54,572 nucleotides of DNA from Paracoccaceae bacterium (lineage in GTDB: Bacteria; Pseudomonadota; Alphaproteobacteria; Rhodobacterales; Rhodobacteraceae). Of this stretch, positions 1-7,956 are shown one piece after another; position 1 is the stretch's first letter, and each line of letters begins with the position of its first letter. Where the stretch lies: NCBI GenBank assembly GCA_003354145.1, contig PIVL01000002.1, positions 1-54,572 on the forward strand, given 5' to 3'. The notes beneath the pieces were generated by a model. It was not told the DNA's origin and did no database searches. It worked only from the letters and a program-made list of their open reading frames with translations. A program made the translations under genes and the position numbers.

Positions 1-341
1 GGCTGGGTCAGCCCCGCTTCGACACCAGATGTTACCGGATCAATACCCCTGAACACTTCGCCATGTGCCTGAATAAACCCAGCGGCTTTGGACATGTCTG
101 TCATATAACAACGGGTGCGAACCACATGGCGCATTTCGGCTCCGACCTCACGAAGCGCGGCCTCGATCCGGGTGAAAATGAAAATTGATTGCGCGTACAT
201 ATCACCAGGCGCATGCAATTTGCCGCTAGGCTCAATCGCCGTTGTACCGGCGATATAGACAAAGGGGCCAACGCGTTTGGCACGGGAATAGCTGCTGATT
301 TCCTCAAGCCGCCCGCCGGATTTGAAGATGCGGACAGTCAT
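1..341 (-). CDS. RidA/YjgF family protein, 3' end cut by window edge
   Basis: Reading leftward from an ATG at 341, the frame stays open to the window edge, giving about 113 residues of a family usually near 130. It begins MTVRIFKSGG and contains the RidA-type core SYSRAKRVGPFVYIAGTT and the conserved arginine in RTRCYMTD, the residue that binds the carboxylate of enamine/imine substrates in active RidA proteins. The family hydrolyses reactive 2-imino acids to 2-oxo acids and ammonia. It directly follows the dehydrogenase gene (stop at 342) and is therefore probably the eighth gene of the microcompartment operon. Inference: it clears imine or enamine intermediates of an amino compound. More operon genes may lie to the left. 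Confidence 0.88.
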   Translation of the reverse strand, partial: MTVRIFKSGGRLEEISSYSRAKRVGPFVYIAGTTAIEPSGKLHAPGDMYAQSIFIFTRIEAALREVGAEMRHVVRTRCYMTDMSKAAGFIQAHGEVFRGIDPVTSGVEAGLTQ

Positions 342-1526
342 TTACAGGCCTAAACGGTTGCGAATTGCGTCGGCAGCGGCGTGCAGGGCACCGGTTTCGT
401 TATCGGTCAGCTTGATTTCCTCAACCTTGACCAGACCATTTTGACCCAGATGGGCGGGCACACCCAGCACCACGTTTTTAATGCCGAATTCTCCGTCCAA
501 CATCACAGATACCGGCACAGGACCGGTTTTGGCACCGCGAATATGATCGATCAACTCAATGGATGAATGCGCCGGGGCAATCGTCGCTGATCCGGATTTT
601 TTCAGCGCCACAACCTGACCACCACCAGAAATGGCATCCTTCACGCAAGCTGCAATTTGTTCTTCGCTCAAAAAGGTTTCAAGGACGCGACCTTTGATCC
701 GCGCGTGGCTGGTAATCGGGGCCATCTCGTCGCCATGACTGCCAAGTGCGAATGCGTCAACATCGGCAGGCAGCACCCCGGCCGCCATTGCCAGTGCATT
801 GCGAAACCGGCTGCTGTCTAGCGTTCCGGCCATGCCCAGCACCCTTTCGCGAGGAAATCCGGTGGCGCGCAGCATTTCAACAGTCATTTCGTCCAATGGG
901 TTCGTCACCACGATAACAATCGCATTCGGAGCCTGCGTTTTGATGACTTCGGCGGTCGAGCGGATCACCCGCGTGTTTACATCAATCAAATCGGCCCGTG
1001 TCATGCCGGGCCCACGTGCGCGTCCGGCAGTGACAACAATTACATCTGCCCCCGAAACCAGCGCCAAATCTTCACCGCCAATACAGCGTGCTTGAGTTCT
1101 GTTGATTCCGCTGGCGTGGTTCAGGTCCATCGCCGTGGCCGCCGCCGCGCCGGGTAGAATGTCGATCAATACGATTTCATCTGCCAAATCCGCATTCGCC
1201 GCGAGATGCGCAATGTTGCTGCCAACTCCACCGGCACCAACCAGCGCCAATTTTCCCAACCGACGAACGCCACGCCCCTGTGACGGCTTCGGCGCGACCC
1301 ATTTGGGCGAGCGGCGCAGCAATCCGCGGCGCAACGCGGTATTGCCGTCGGTACGTGGCGAGACCGGTTTTTCTAACGGGCCGTCAACCAATTTGATGCC
1401 CAAACGCACCGCCGTCTCGCGTGCCAGATCGGTGACGATATCCCCCGGCAGAACCTCAAAAACGATACGGCCACGTTGGCGCGCATCGTCAATATGTTCT
1501 GATCCTATGACTCGGGATTTGGCCAT
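342..1526 (-). CDS. Malate/lactate dehydrogenase-like protein with N-terminal BMC-type extension
   Basis: The protein has 394 residues. Residues ~92-394 form an LDH/MDH fold: Rossmann motif VGAGGVGSN, the substrate loop RGPGMTRADL, the NPLDEMT segment and the catalytic histidine in GSHGDEM. This family interconverts 2-hydroxy and 2-oxo acids with NAD(H). Normal members are ~310-330 residues; the extra ~90 N-terminal residues include a helical segment (DIVTDLARETAVRLGIKLVD) of the kind seen in several microcompartment-associated proteins, then a basic, proline-containing linker. I infer the extension docks the enzyme to the shell or core. The start codon overlaps the BMC-T stop by one base (TAATG), so it is translated with the shell genes. 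Likely job: recycling NADH made by the acylating aldehyde dehydrogenase. True substrate unknown. Confidence 0.87.
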   Translation of the reverse strand: MAKSRVIGSEHIDDARQRGRIVFEVLPGDIVTDLARETAVRLGIKLVDGPLEKPVSPRTDGNTALRRGLLRRSPKWVAPKPSQGRGVRRLGKLALVGAGGVGSNIAHLAANADLADEIVLIDILPGAAAATAMDLNHASGINRTQARCIGGEDLALVSGADVIVVTAGRARGPGMTRADLIDVNTRVIRSTAEVIKTQAPNAIVIVVTNPLDEMTVEMLRATGFPRERVLGMAGTLDSSRFRNALAMAAGVLPADVDAFALGSHGDEMAPITSHARIKGRVLETFLSEEQIAACVKDAISGGGQVVALKKSGSATIAPAHSSIELIDHIRGAKTGPVPVSVMLDGEFGIKNVVLGVPAHLGQNGLVKVEEIKLTDNETGALHAAADAIRNRLGL

Positions 1527-2149
1527 TACTGGGCTTGTCCGTCCACGGCCTCGATCGCGACCGTTGCGGCTTCGATTGCTGCCTGCACCGAATTTTCAGT
1601 CCCTGAGATGAACAGCCGACCATAGCGTCCGACTGCCCGTACTTCGACCATATCAATCTCGGCGGCCTTCTCGGCCTCGTTTGCTGCAATTGAAATATAG
1701 GCGGCAGGGGCGCATTCGATGATACCCAGCGTCTGGCCCGGTACCAGAAGAGACCCTTTGCGCCACTTGTTGAGCAATTGCGCCTGATGCGGTTCAACCG
1801 AAGTGATGATCTGGGTTGAAGTGATCGCCGGTTTGATCCGGTCACCCATCGTTGCGCCCAGTTCGGACAGAATGGCATCGCGCGCAGCGGTCACTTCGGC
1901 GTTTGAGGACGAGCGCAGAATGAAAAACCCGAATTCGCGTTCCACCATCTGGGTTGTCGCCTCGACTGCGCTGGCCTTCAGCGCCTTGTCGATCAGCGCA
2001 AATACACCATTGCCGGGGGCAAACTCGCCGATCAGGACAGTGTCGCCTGACAACGGTATGGATCCTTGAACGGTGGCTCCGTTATAGGCGGCAAATTTTG
2101 GTTGCAGGTTGTCGATCTGCATCAGGGCGCGGATGGTGATATTGGCCAT
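1526..2149 (-). CDS. Tandem-domain microcompartment shell protein (BMC-T)
   Basis: 207 residues, the usual length of a trimeric shell protein with two fused BMC domains. The second domain is easiest to see: QTLGIIECAPAAYISIAAN followed by VEVRAVGRYGRLFISGTEN, which matches the beta-alpha-beta core and edge of Pfam BMC domains; the first domain (from about residue 25) is more divergent. BMC-T trimers form pseudohexameric tiles with larger central pores that may admit bulky substrates or cofactors. The gene lies two bases after the aldehyde dehydrogenase stop-start region and overlaps the dehydrogenase downstream. Together with the BMC-H and BMC-P genes in the same operon it supplies the minimum three shell parts. 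No iron-sulfur cysteine motif like that of PduT is evident. Confidence 0.9.
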   Translation of the reverse strand: MANITIRALMQIDNLQPKFAAYNGATVQGSIPLSGDTVLIGEFAPGNGVFALIDKALKASAVEATTQMVEREFGFFILRSSSNAEVTAARDAILSELGATMGDRIKPAITSTQIITSVEPHQAQLLNKWRKGSLLVPGQTLGIIECAPAAYISIAANEAEKAAEIDMVEVRAVGRYGRLFISGTENSVQAAIEAATVAIEAVDGQAQ

Positions 2150-2151
2150 CG

Positions 2152-3531
2152 TTATTCTCCGTATTCGTCATAAATGTCGCGCCAGGGTCGGCTTTCGTAA
2201 GCCACGCGTTTGATATTGATAAGGTGCAGGGCGGTCACGTTGTCTGATGTGATCGACCCCGACCATGTGCCAGTGCCTAGCATGAATGAGGGTTCCAGAT
2301 CGGTAGAATAGCCCATGCCGCCTAAGATGCCGGGCGTGTTCACCAGAACGCGGCCAGTTGGGATACTGGCGAATTTTGCCACGATCTCTGGGTCATCCGA
2401 GTGCACGACCGAACTGTGTCCCCAGCCTTCGAATTTGGCGATCCGGTGTGACAGATCAATGCCGTGATCGCTGTCGCGTGCTTCGTAAAACGCCAGAATA
2501 GGGTTCAGCTTTTCTGCCGAAAGCGGACGGTGCCAGCCTATTTCGGTTTCATCAGATACCAGAATACGCGTGCGTGGCGGAATTGAAAATTCCGCAGCGT
2601 CGGCCAGCGCTTGAGGAGATTGGCCAACGCGCTCTGGATTCATCGCCTGTTTGCCGGCAAAGATAACTTTTGCCAGACGGTCGGATTCGGCAGGCGTGCA
2701 GAAATAGGCCCCGCGCATCTTCAATTCCTGCCGCAATTCGCGGGCAATTTCGCGGTCGGCGATGACGGCCTGCTCGGACACGCAGGCGGTGCCATAGTCG
2801 AAACATTTCGAGGTGATGATTTGCTCGGCAACTTCACCAATGTCATGGGCTCTGGATTTGTGCACATAGCAAGGTACGTTTCCCGCACCCACAGCCAAGG
2901 TTGGCTTGCCCGACGAATAGGCGGCTTTGACCATGGCCGGACCACCGGTTGCCATCACAACCGAGGTACGCCGATGGCGCATAAGTTCTGCGGTGCCTTG
3001 GATCGTCACCTGATCCAGACACTGGATCAGCCCCTTTGGCGCCCCCATCTGTTCAGCGACGCGCGCCATGATCCGCACGGTTTCCATGCCGCATTTGACC
3101 CCACGCGGGTGGGGTGCACACACAATAGCGTTGCCCGCCTTTACCGCTGATAGCACCTTGAAAATGACGGTTGAGGTGGGGTTTGTCACCGGGATAAGAG
3201 CTGCCACAACCCCCATAGGTTCCCCAAAGGCGGCGACTTTGGTGGTGTCGTCACGCCACAGCATGCCCAAAGTGGTGACGTCGCGCAGATAATCGGCGAC
3301 TGACAGCGCGTTGAACAGGTTTTTAACTCGTTTGTCCGGCACATTGCCATATCCGGTTTCTTCCACGGCCAGTTCACCCAGCCGTTTGGCTTCGGGTTCT
3401 ATCGCACGGGCCATTGCGTCTACGATTGCGTCCACTTGCGCGGGGTCGGTGCCCAGAAACGCCTGATACGCCTCGAATGCGGAGTCAGCTGAGCCGCGCG
3501 CGGCGGCTATGGATTTCAGATCTTCGTCCAT
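2152..3531 (-). CDS. CoA-acylating aldehyde dehydrogenase (microcompartment core enzyme)
   Basis: 459 residues, typical of the CoA-acylating ALDH group (EutE/PduP, the N-domain of AdhE, SauS). The catalytic cysteine lies in KCFDYGTACVSEQAVI, which resembles the AdhE/SauS form more than the EutE form, and IPVTNPTSTVIFK is the conserved cofactor-binding stretch. The reaction is aldehyde + CoA + NAD+ to acyl-CoA + NADH. In nearly all metabolosomes this is the signature enzyme and the shell retains its toxic, volatile aldehyde. The start overlaps the preceding stop by one base. I see no separate N-terminal encapsulation peptide, since the catalytic fold begins almost at once. Aldehyde identity is not readable from sequence. 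Confidence 0.92.
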   Translation of the reverse strand: MDEDLKSIAAARGSADSAFEAYQAFLGTDPAQVDAIVDAMARAIEPEAKRLGELAVEETGYGNVPDKRVKNLFNALSVADYLRDVTTLGMLWRDDTTKVAAFGEPMGVVAALIPVTNPTSTVIFKVLSAVKAGNAIVCAPHPRGVKCGMETVRIMARVAEQMGAPKGLIQCLDQVTIQGTAELMRHRRTSVVMATGGPAMVKAAYSSGKPTLAVGAGNVPCYVHKSRAHDIGEVAEQIITSKCFDYGTACVSEQAVIADREIARELRQELKMRGAYFCTPAESDRLAKVIFAGKQAMNPERVGQSPQALADAAEFSIPPRTRILVSDETEIGWHRPLSAEKLNPILAFYEARDSDHGIDLSHRIAKFEGWGHSSVVHSDDPEIVAKFASIPTGRVLVNTPGILGGMGYSTDLEPSFMLGTGTWSGSITSDNVTALHLINIKRVAYESRPWRDIYDEYGE

Positions 3532-4721
3532 TACCGTGCCCCTGTCGCGATTGCGTCCATCGCCCGGCGGGCGCTGTCTATGTCGTTTTCGGTGATGCCG
3601 ATGGTGTCCAATCGCCGCCCGGCCGCGGCAACATCTGCGCCCAGAACAGTAGATGCGAGCGTGATCATCGATTGCGTGACCGGCACGTCAACACCAGCGA
3701 TTTGTGCCGCCGACACCAGCGGTACCAATGACCCGATGACCCCGTCACGCAACATGGCTTTGGCCGCTGTCTGATCCGGGATAGGGCGACCTGCGTCACC
3801 CTTTGCAGCGCCGGCAACGTTGCCGATCCACGTTTCTGCGCCTGGCAGATTGCGTAGACCGAAACATTTGGCAACGGCGTGACGTTCGCCGGTAAGGCGG
3901 GCGATTACAGCTCTATGTTCCGCGCCAATCAAGCTGGCGAATGTCTGATTCTCTGCAAGAGGCTGGCCGCCCATCGGAATGCTTAACGCGCCGGGTGACA
4001 GAGCAGGTCCGCTAAGCAAAAGGCTGGGGATTTCCACAAGGGCTGAGCCATCGGCAAACCCTGAGGCCAGCACGCTGTCGCAAGGCGTGAGGTTGGTAAG
4101 TAATTTGGAAACGGCGTTCAAGGCCTCCAAGCGGCCAGCAGGCAAAGTTGCAGCGGCTACAGGTGCTGCTTCGGACAAATGCAATTGCGACCCGGTGGCG
4201 GTAACCCAGTAAGGCAGGCCCTGAGCCTCGACAATTGTCACATCCGCCGTGCAGCCACCGATGCGCAGATACCAGGCGGTTTCAAGCGCGCCCAACGACC
4301 GCGCCGGGGCCAGCACCAGAATTTGACCGTCTGACAGATGATCCGCCAAAACCATGGCATAGGTGCGTTGTTTATGAACTGGTCCGGTCAAAAATATCGC
4401 ATCCGCCCCGGCCACTGCTCGGTCAAGCTCAGCGGTGGTTTGCACTGATGGCGCATCGTTGCGATCCACCTGATAAGACCCAACCGGCCCGGCGCCGCGC
4501 AGGCTGATGCCGGACGAGGTGCGCAACATGTCGAGTTCAGCACCGTAGGCCGAAAACAACGTGACCTCGGTTTCTGCCGCCAGACACAGTGCCGCAATCA
4601 GGCGCGCGTCTTCGCCGCCACCTAAAACCGCAACGCGGTTCAGCGACAATGGCGCAGGAGGTTTTGCCGTCGCAGCGGGTTTTGATGCCGCCTCGGCAAA
4701 GGATTCAAATCCGCCAGACAT
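3531..4721 (-). CDS. Opine/octopine-dehydrogenase-like NAD(P)-binding protein with encapsulation-peptide-like N-terminus
   Basis: 396 residues. A Rossmann motif (VAVLGGGEDARLIAALCLA) begins near residue 31 and the overall layout, an N-terminal nucleotide domain and a helical C-terminal half, resembles opine dehydrogenases, which reductively condense a 2-oxo acid with an amino acid. The N-terminus MSGGFESFAEAAS could form a short amphipathic helix and is followed by an Ala/Pro-rich linker (KPAATAKPPAP), exactly the architecture of cargo encapsulation peptides. Start: ATG preceded by AAAGGG at seven bases. It sits between the shell hexamer gene and the aldehyde dehydrogenase. I infer a core enzyme that reoxidises NADH; enzymatic function is unproven, and a non-opine reductase of the same fold is possible. 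Confidence 0.7.
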   Translation of the reverse strand: MSGGFESFAEAASKPAATAKPPAPLSLNRVAVLGGGEDARLIAALCLAAETEVTLFSAYGAELDMLRTSSGISLRGAGPVGSYQVDRNDAPSVQTTAELDRAVAGADAIFLTGPVHKQRTYAMVLADHLSDGQILVLAPARSLGALETAWYLRIGGCTADVTIVEAQGLPYWVTATGSQLHLSEAAPVAAATLPAGRLEALNAVSKLLTNLTPCDSVLASGFADGSALVEIPSLLLSGPALSPGALSIPMGGQPLAENQTFASLIGAEHRAVIARLTGERHAVAKCFGLRNLPGAETWIGNVAGAAKGDAGRPIPDQTAAKAMLRDGVIGSLVPLVSAAQIAGVDVPVTQSMITLASTVLGADVAAAGRRLDTIGITENDIDSARRAMDAIATGAR

Positions 4722-4741
4722 GGCAAGACCCTTTCACCGCT

Positions 4742-5050
4742 TTAGGATGCGCTGCCTGCACCAAGGCCGGAAATGATCGCTTCAAGCTCATCATGGGGAC
4801 GGGCGATGACGTGAACAGATACAACATCACCAACTTTATTGGCTGATGTCGCGCCTGCGTCTGTGGCGGCTTTGACTGCGCCGACTTCGCCGCGCACAAG
4901 GGTGGTGACCAGACCACCACCGGCTTTTGTGTGGCCAACAATCGTGACTGCGGCGGCTTTGACCATCGCGTCAGCGGCTTCGATTGATGCGACAAGGCCG
5001 CGGGTTTCGATCATTCCAAGGGCCATCTGACCCGGTGCTGGTTTCGCCAT
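4742..5050 (-). CDS. Hexameric microcompartment shell protein (BMC-H)
   Basis: 102 residues with one canonical BMC domain: [24 protein letters not shown], then [24 protein letters not shown] and the closing [18 protein letters not shown]-type strand (here [19 protein letters not shown]). Such hexamers tile the facets of carboxysome and metabolosome shells, with a small central pore. This is the only BMC-H in the window, so the facets would be made of this protein plus the BMC-T. It starts 39 bases after the BMC-P gene and is followed 20 bases later by the opine-dehydrogenase-like cargo gene. Identification is very secure. Confidence 0.97.
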   Translation of the reverse strand: MAKPAPGQMALGMIETRGLVASIEAADAMVKAAAVTIVGHTKAGGGLVTTLVRGEVGAVKAATDAGATSANKVGDVVSVHVIARPHDELEAIISGLGAGSAS

Positions 5051-5069
5051 TTTCTTGGTTCCTTACTAT

Positions 5070-5103
5070 GATTTACGAAAGAGTGAGATTTACGAAAGAG
5101 TGA
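5070..5103. repeat. 17-bp perfect tandem duplication at the 3' end of the BMC-P gene
   Basis: Positions 5070-5086 and 5087-5103 are identical. The second copy contains the last codons and TAA stop (5090-5092) of the BMC-P gene; the first lies in the spacer before the BMC-H gene, so it is a duplicated, untranslated copy of the gene's end. It probably arose by slippage and may affect only spacing. Confidence 0.85.
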
Positions 5104-5356
5104 TTTGATCAATGATAGCTACAACAGCAGCATCAACAGGGGCTGTGGCCAACGCCGCGGGCAGGCGTGCGGCTGAGCCTTGTGCAATCAGCACGGTGTC
5201 GCCAACTCCGGCACCACAGGTGTCAACAGCCACATGTGCCGGCTCCAGAACCTTACCTTTGCCGTCAACGATATTCACGACCAACAAGGTGCCACCCGTA
5301 AGTCGCGCGTCTTTTACCGTCGCGATCGCCGTGCCAATGACCTGAGCAACCCGCAT
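5090..5356 (-). CDS. Pentameric vertex shell protein (BMC-P, EutN/CcmL family)
   Basis: 88 residues, the usual size of EutN/CcmL proteins. It begins MRVAQVIGTAIATVKDARL, continues with LLVVNIVDGKG and has the family's VAVDTCGAGVGDTVLIAQGSAAR segment. Pentamers of this OB-like fold close the twelve vertices of a microcompartment. Its ATG shares a base with the TGA stop of the glutamine-synthetase-family gene upstream, which firmly ties the ligase to the shell genes in one transcript. A 17-bp tandem duplication covers its 3' end. Very secure call. Confidence 0.96.
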   Translation of the reverse strand: MRVAQVIGTAIATVKDARLTGGTLLVVNIVDGKGKVLEPAHVAVDTCGAGVGDTVLIAQGSAARLPAALATAPVDAAVVAIIDQITLS

Positions 5357-6651
5357 CAGAACGCGTCCAGATAGCGGTCGGTTTCCATTGGCGTGACCTG
5401 ATTCATAAAGAACTCCAGCTCGCGTTCAGACTGCTGACACATGATTTCATACATATCGTCGCCCATTAGCCCCTTTAGCCAGTCCGACCCGCGCGCCAAT
5501 GCGATAGCAGTCGGCAGATCAGTTGGGATCGGTGCGGCATCGGCATCTTCATACGCGTTCCCAGTGGTGATTTCTGACGGTTCGATCTGTTGTTCGATGC
5601 CGTCCAGCCCAGCTGCAATATCGGAGGCCAGCAAGAAATACGGGTTGCAGTCCGCACCTGCATCGCGCTTTTCGACGCGCGTGGCAGTGTCTGAACCTTC
5701 GATAACGCGTAAGCCTACTGTTCGGTTGTCCAGACCCCAAGCAGTGTTGATCGGGCAGAATGTGTAAGGCGCGCGCCGACGATAGCCATTGACCGTAGCG
5801 CTGCCACAAATAGCCGCTTCAGCCATGCGTTTTTGCAGGCCACCAACAAAGTGACGGCCGGTCTGGCTAAGGTTGCCATTGTCGGCAAAGATATTCTTAC
5901 CATCTTTCCACAGCGAATAATGCGCGTGAAAGCCATTGCCGGATTCTTCAAAGAACGGCTTGGCCATGAAGGTCGCTTTGTATCCGTGCGCGCCAGCCAG
6001 TTGTTTGACGAGCGAGCGGAACATGACAACCCGATCTGCCGCCAGCAAAGCCTCGCAATAGCGGATGTTCACCTCGACCTGACCAGCCGCGTATTCCGGG
6101 TTCGATTGCTCAATTGGGATGCCGTAATCGTTGATCAACTGACGGATCGGCCCCAGCACATGTTCAAGCTGCGCGGCCCGATCCAGACCGTAAACGCCGA
6201 TGCCTTTGTCTTTGGGCATATTGGTTTCTGGATCCAGCAGATAGAATTCCAACTCCGCGCCGACCTGAATTTCGATGCCCATATCAGCGGCGCGTTTCAC
6301 CTGCTTTTCCAGAATCAGGCGCGGATCAATCGGTACTGGTTTGTGATCCATCCCTTGGGCGCGCGCAAAAGCCATTGCAACGCCCGGCTCCCACGGCAGG
6401 GCGGCCGGTTTGCTGTCCGGGAACATGTGGAAGTCAGGATAACCATTGTCAAAATTGACATACGGCGTGTCCCAGACATCGCAGGTCATATCGATGGCGA
6501 ACAGTGCAATCGAATAAGCGTTGCCTGACTTGCAGATGTTTTCCCAGTGGCTCGCCGGAATGCGTTTTCCGCGCATGATTCCATTTAGATCGCCCAAGCC
6601 CAGAACAACGGTATGGGTGCCTTCAGGCAAAGAAAAATCGGTCTCGGTCAC
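5356..6651 (-). CDS. Glutamine-synthetase-family ligase (PuuA/GmaS/GlnT-like gamma-glutamylamide synthetase), first gene of the BMC operon
   Basis: The frame is open upstream, but the best start is GTG at 6651, preceded by GGGAGA at a good distance; this gives 431 residues, normal for the family. Visible signatures are VGAELEFYLL, EYAAGQVEVNIRY, NGFHAHYSLW and DNRTVGLRVIEGS, i.e. the metal, glutamate and ATP sites of class I-type glutamine synthetases. Homologues outside nitrogen assimilation join glutamate to amines: putrescine (PuuA), methylamine (GmaS), ethanolamine. Neighbouring glutamate-synthase-like genes favour such a role over ammonia assimilation. The promoter region carries a GntR-type palindrome shared with other genes of the region. 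Amine specificity cannot be told from sequence. Confidence 0.9.
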   Translation of the reverse strand: MTETDFSLPEGTHTVVLGLGDLNGIMRGKRIPASHWENICKSGNAYSIALFAIDMTCDVWDTPYVNFDNGYPDFHMFPDSKPAALPWEPGVAMAFARAQGMDHKPVPIDPRLILEKQVKRAADMGIEIQVGAELEFYLLDPETNMPKDKGIGVYGLDRAAQLEHVLGPIRQLINDYGIPIEQSNPEYAAGQVEVNIRYCEALLAADRVVMFRSLVKQLAGAHGYKATFMAKPFFEESGNGFHAHYSLWKDGKNIFADNGNLSQTGRHFVGGLQKRMAEAAICGSATVNGYRRRAPYTFCPINTAWGLDNRTVGLRVIEGSDTATRVEKRDAGADCNPYFLLASDIAAGLDGIEQQIEPSEITTGNAYEDADAAPIPTDLPTAIALARGSDWLKGLMGDDMYEIMCQQSERELEFFMNQVTPMETDRYLDAF

Positions 6652-6690
6652 TGGTAAGTCTCCCTGGATGGTGCTCTTGTCGCGGCACTG

Positions 6691-6710
6691 TATTCTGTAT
6701 ACAGTATTCA
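6691..6710. promoter_or_regulatory. Putative GntR operator in the divergent ligase/oxidase promoter region
   Basis: The core CTGTATACAG is a perfect 10-bp palindrome at 6695-6704 with partly symmetric flanks. The same core occurs at 11716-11725 and 11912-11921. It lies 44 bases from the ligase start and 40 from the FAD oxidase start, so one bound dimer could control both directions. Assignment to the GntR protein encoded at 11958 is inference from recurrence and position. Confidence 0.7.
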
Positions 6711-6743
6711 TAAATACGACAGCTGACAAGGAATTAATTCTAC

Positions 6744-7886
6744 ATGCCAAATGCTCATATAGTTGTTGTAGGTGGAGGGATTGCCGGTGCGATGACGGCT
6801 TTGCACCTGCAAAGACGTGGTGAACAGGTGACGTTGATTGATCGGTGGGAGCCGGGTCATTCGCGTGCTGCATCGACCGATTACAACCGTGTGATTCGGG
6901 CGATTTCTGGCCGGGATGAGTTTTACACACGTTGGGCGCGGGACAGCCGCCAGCGGTGGTTGGAGTTGCAGGCCGAAAGCGGTCAGAACCTGATGTATGA
7001 ATGCGGGGCATTGATATTGGCGACCGAAGGGCATTGCGATTGGGAAGATGGCACAACAGACACCTTTGATAAGGTGGGTGTGCCGTATTACCGGTATTCT
7101 CGGGCGGATATTCAGTCGCGGTTTCCCCAGTTTCGGGTGCCTGACATCGCTTATGCCTTGTTTGAGCCGCAAGCCGGGCTGCTGATGGCGCATCGCTGTG
7201 TGATCACCACGATCAGCTTGTTCAAAGCGGCGGGTGGCGTGGTAGAGCGGGGTCGGATGACCACTGACGCTTCCGAGCGCCCGAGGCTGGATGGCAAACC
7301 GGTCGAGGCGGATGTGATAATTGTTGCGCCCGGTGCCTGGATGGCCGATCTGTTCCCACGTACGATCAAGCCAATTTCCAACGTTCTTGGGATCAACGTG
7401 CTTTATACGTCAACGCCGGACGGCTCCGATGCGTTTGATATGGCGAACATGCCCTGCTGGATTGACCACGGGCAGGGATCGTTTGGCATTCCGTCCTCGG
7501 AAGGATCCGGGGTCAAGGCGGCTGTGGTCATTCCGAATACACCGATTGACCTGGACAACGACGAACGTCTGATTGAGCGGCAGTCGATGAACCGCACCCG
7601 CAGCTATATCAAACACCGTTTGCCGGGGCTGGTGGGTGAACGCGTGGTGGACAGCAAGTTCAACCAGGTGATCCTGACGCCGGACACCCATTTCATTGTC
7701 GATTATCACCCCGAGCATGAGAATGTGTTGCTGGTGGGCGGTTGTTCCGGCCATTTGTTCAAACACGCGCCAGTGTTTGGCGATTTTGTAGCTGGGGTTG
7801 CCATGCGGGATTACGGCACTGCGGACCGGTTCAAGATTGCAGGTCGGCGCAAGCTGAGCCCGAAGGAGAGTCCGAGCGGGCGGTGA
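6744..7886 (+). CDS. FAD-dependent amine oxidase, DAO / sarcosine oxidase (SoxA/SolA)-like
   Basis: 380 residues. The N-terminal FAD site is IVVVGGGIAGAMTALHLQRR and the C-terminal signature is VGGCSGHLFKHAPVFGDFV, close to the SGHGFK motif of monomeric sarcosine and N-methyltryptophan oxidases. These enzymes oxidise secondary or primary amine C-N bonds to an imine that hydrolyses to an aldehyde. Aligned by eye, the cysteine that covalently anchors FAD in monomeric sarcosine oxidase is replaced (KFNQVILTPD segment), so FAD is probably non-covalent. It is transcribed divergently from the glutamylating ligase over a shared operator. Likely substrate: an N-alkylglutamate or gamma-glutamylamine, giving the aldehyde for the microcompartment. 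Confidence 0.85.
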   Translation: MPNAHIVVVGGGIAGAMTALHLQRRGEQVTLIDRWEPGHSRAASTDYNRVIRAISGRDEFYTRWARDSRQRWLELQAESGQNLMYECGALILATEGHCDWEDGTTDTFDKVGVPYYRYSRADIQSRFPQFRVPDIAYALFEPQAGLLMAHRCVITTISLFKAAGGVVERGRMTTDASERPRLDGKPVEADVIIVAPGAWMADLFPRTIKPISNVLGINVLYTSTPDGSDAFDMANMPCWIDHGQGSFGIPSSEGSGVKAAVVIPNTPIDLDNDERLIERQSMNRTRSYIKHRLPGLVGERVVDSKFNQVILTPDTHFIVDYHPEHENVLLVGGCSGHLFKHAPVFGDFVAGVAMRDYGTADRFKIAGRRKLSPKESPSGR

Positions 7887-7888
7887 GA

Positions 7889-7951
7889 CGTAGGGTGCGC
7901 ATTTTGCGCACCTTCCTGCGAAACCAAGGTGCGCAAAATGCGCACCCTACG
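7889..7951. repeat. Perfect 26-bp inverted repeat between convergent genes, probable bidirectional terminator or dispersed palindrome
   Basis: Arms at 7889-7914 and 7926-7951 are perfect reverse complements with an 11-base loop. The stem begins three bases after the oxidase stop codon and ends five bases before the stop of the convergent amidotransferase gene. Each arm itself contains a shorter palindrome (GCGCAxxxTGCGC type). There is no long T-run, so it may be a REP-like element rather than a classical terminator. Confidence 0.85.
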
Positions 7952-7956
7952 ATACC

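Noticed and set aside
5833-6528. Rightward 231-residue frame inside the ligase gene
   Set aside because: Antisense shadow of a well conserved enzyme; no family features.
5356-7056. A 566-residue version of the glutamine-synthetase-family protein starting upstream at 7056
   Set aside because: The extra 135 codons run antisense through the FAD oxidase gene and the promoter/operator, have no family similarity, and GTG 6651 has a proper ribosome site and gives the family length.
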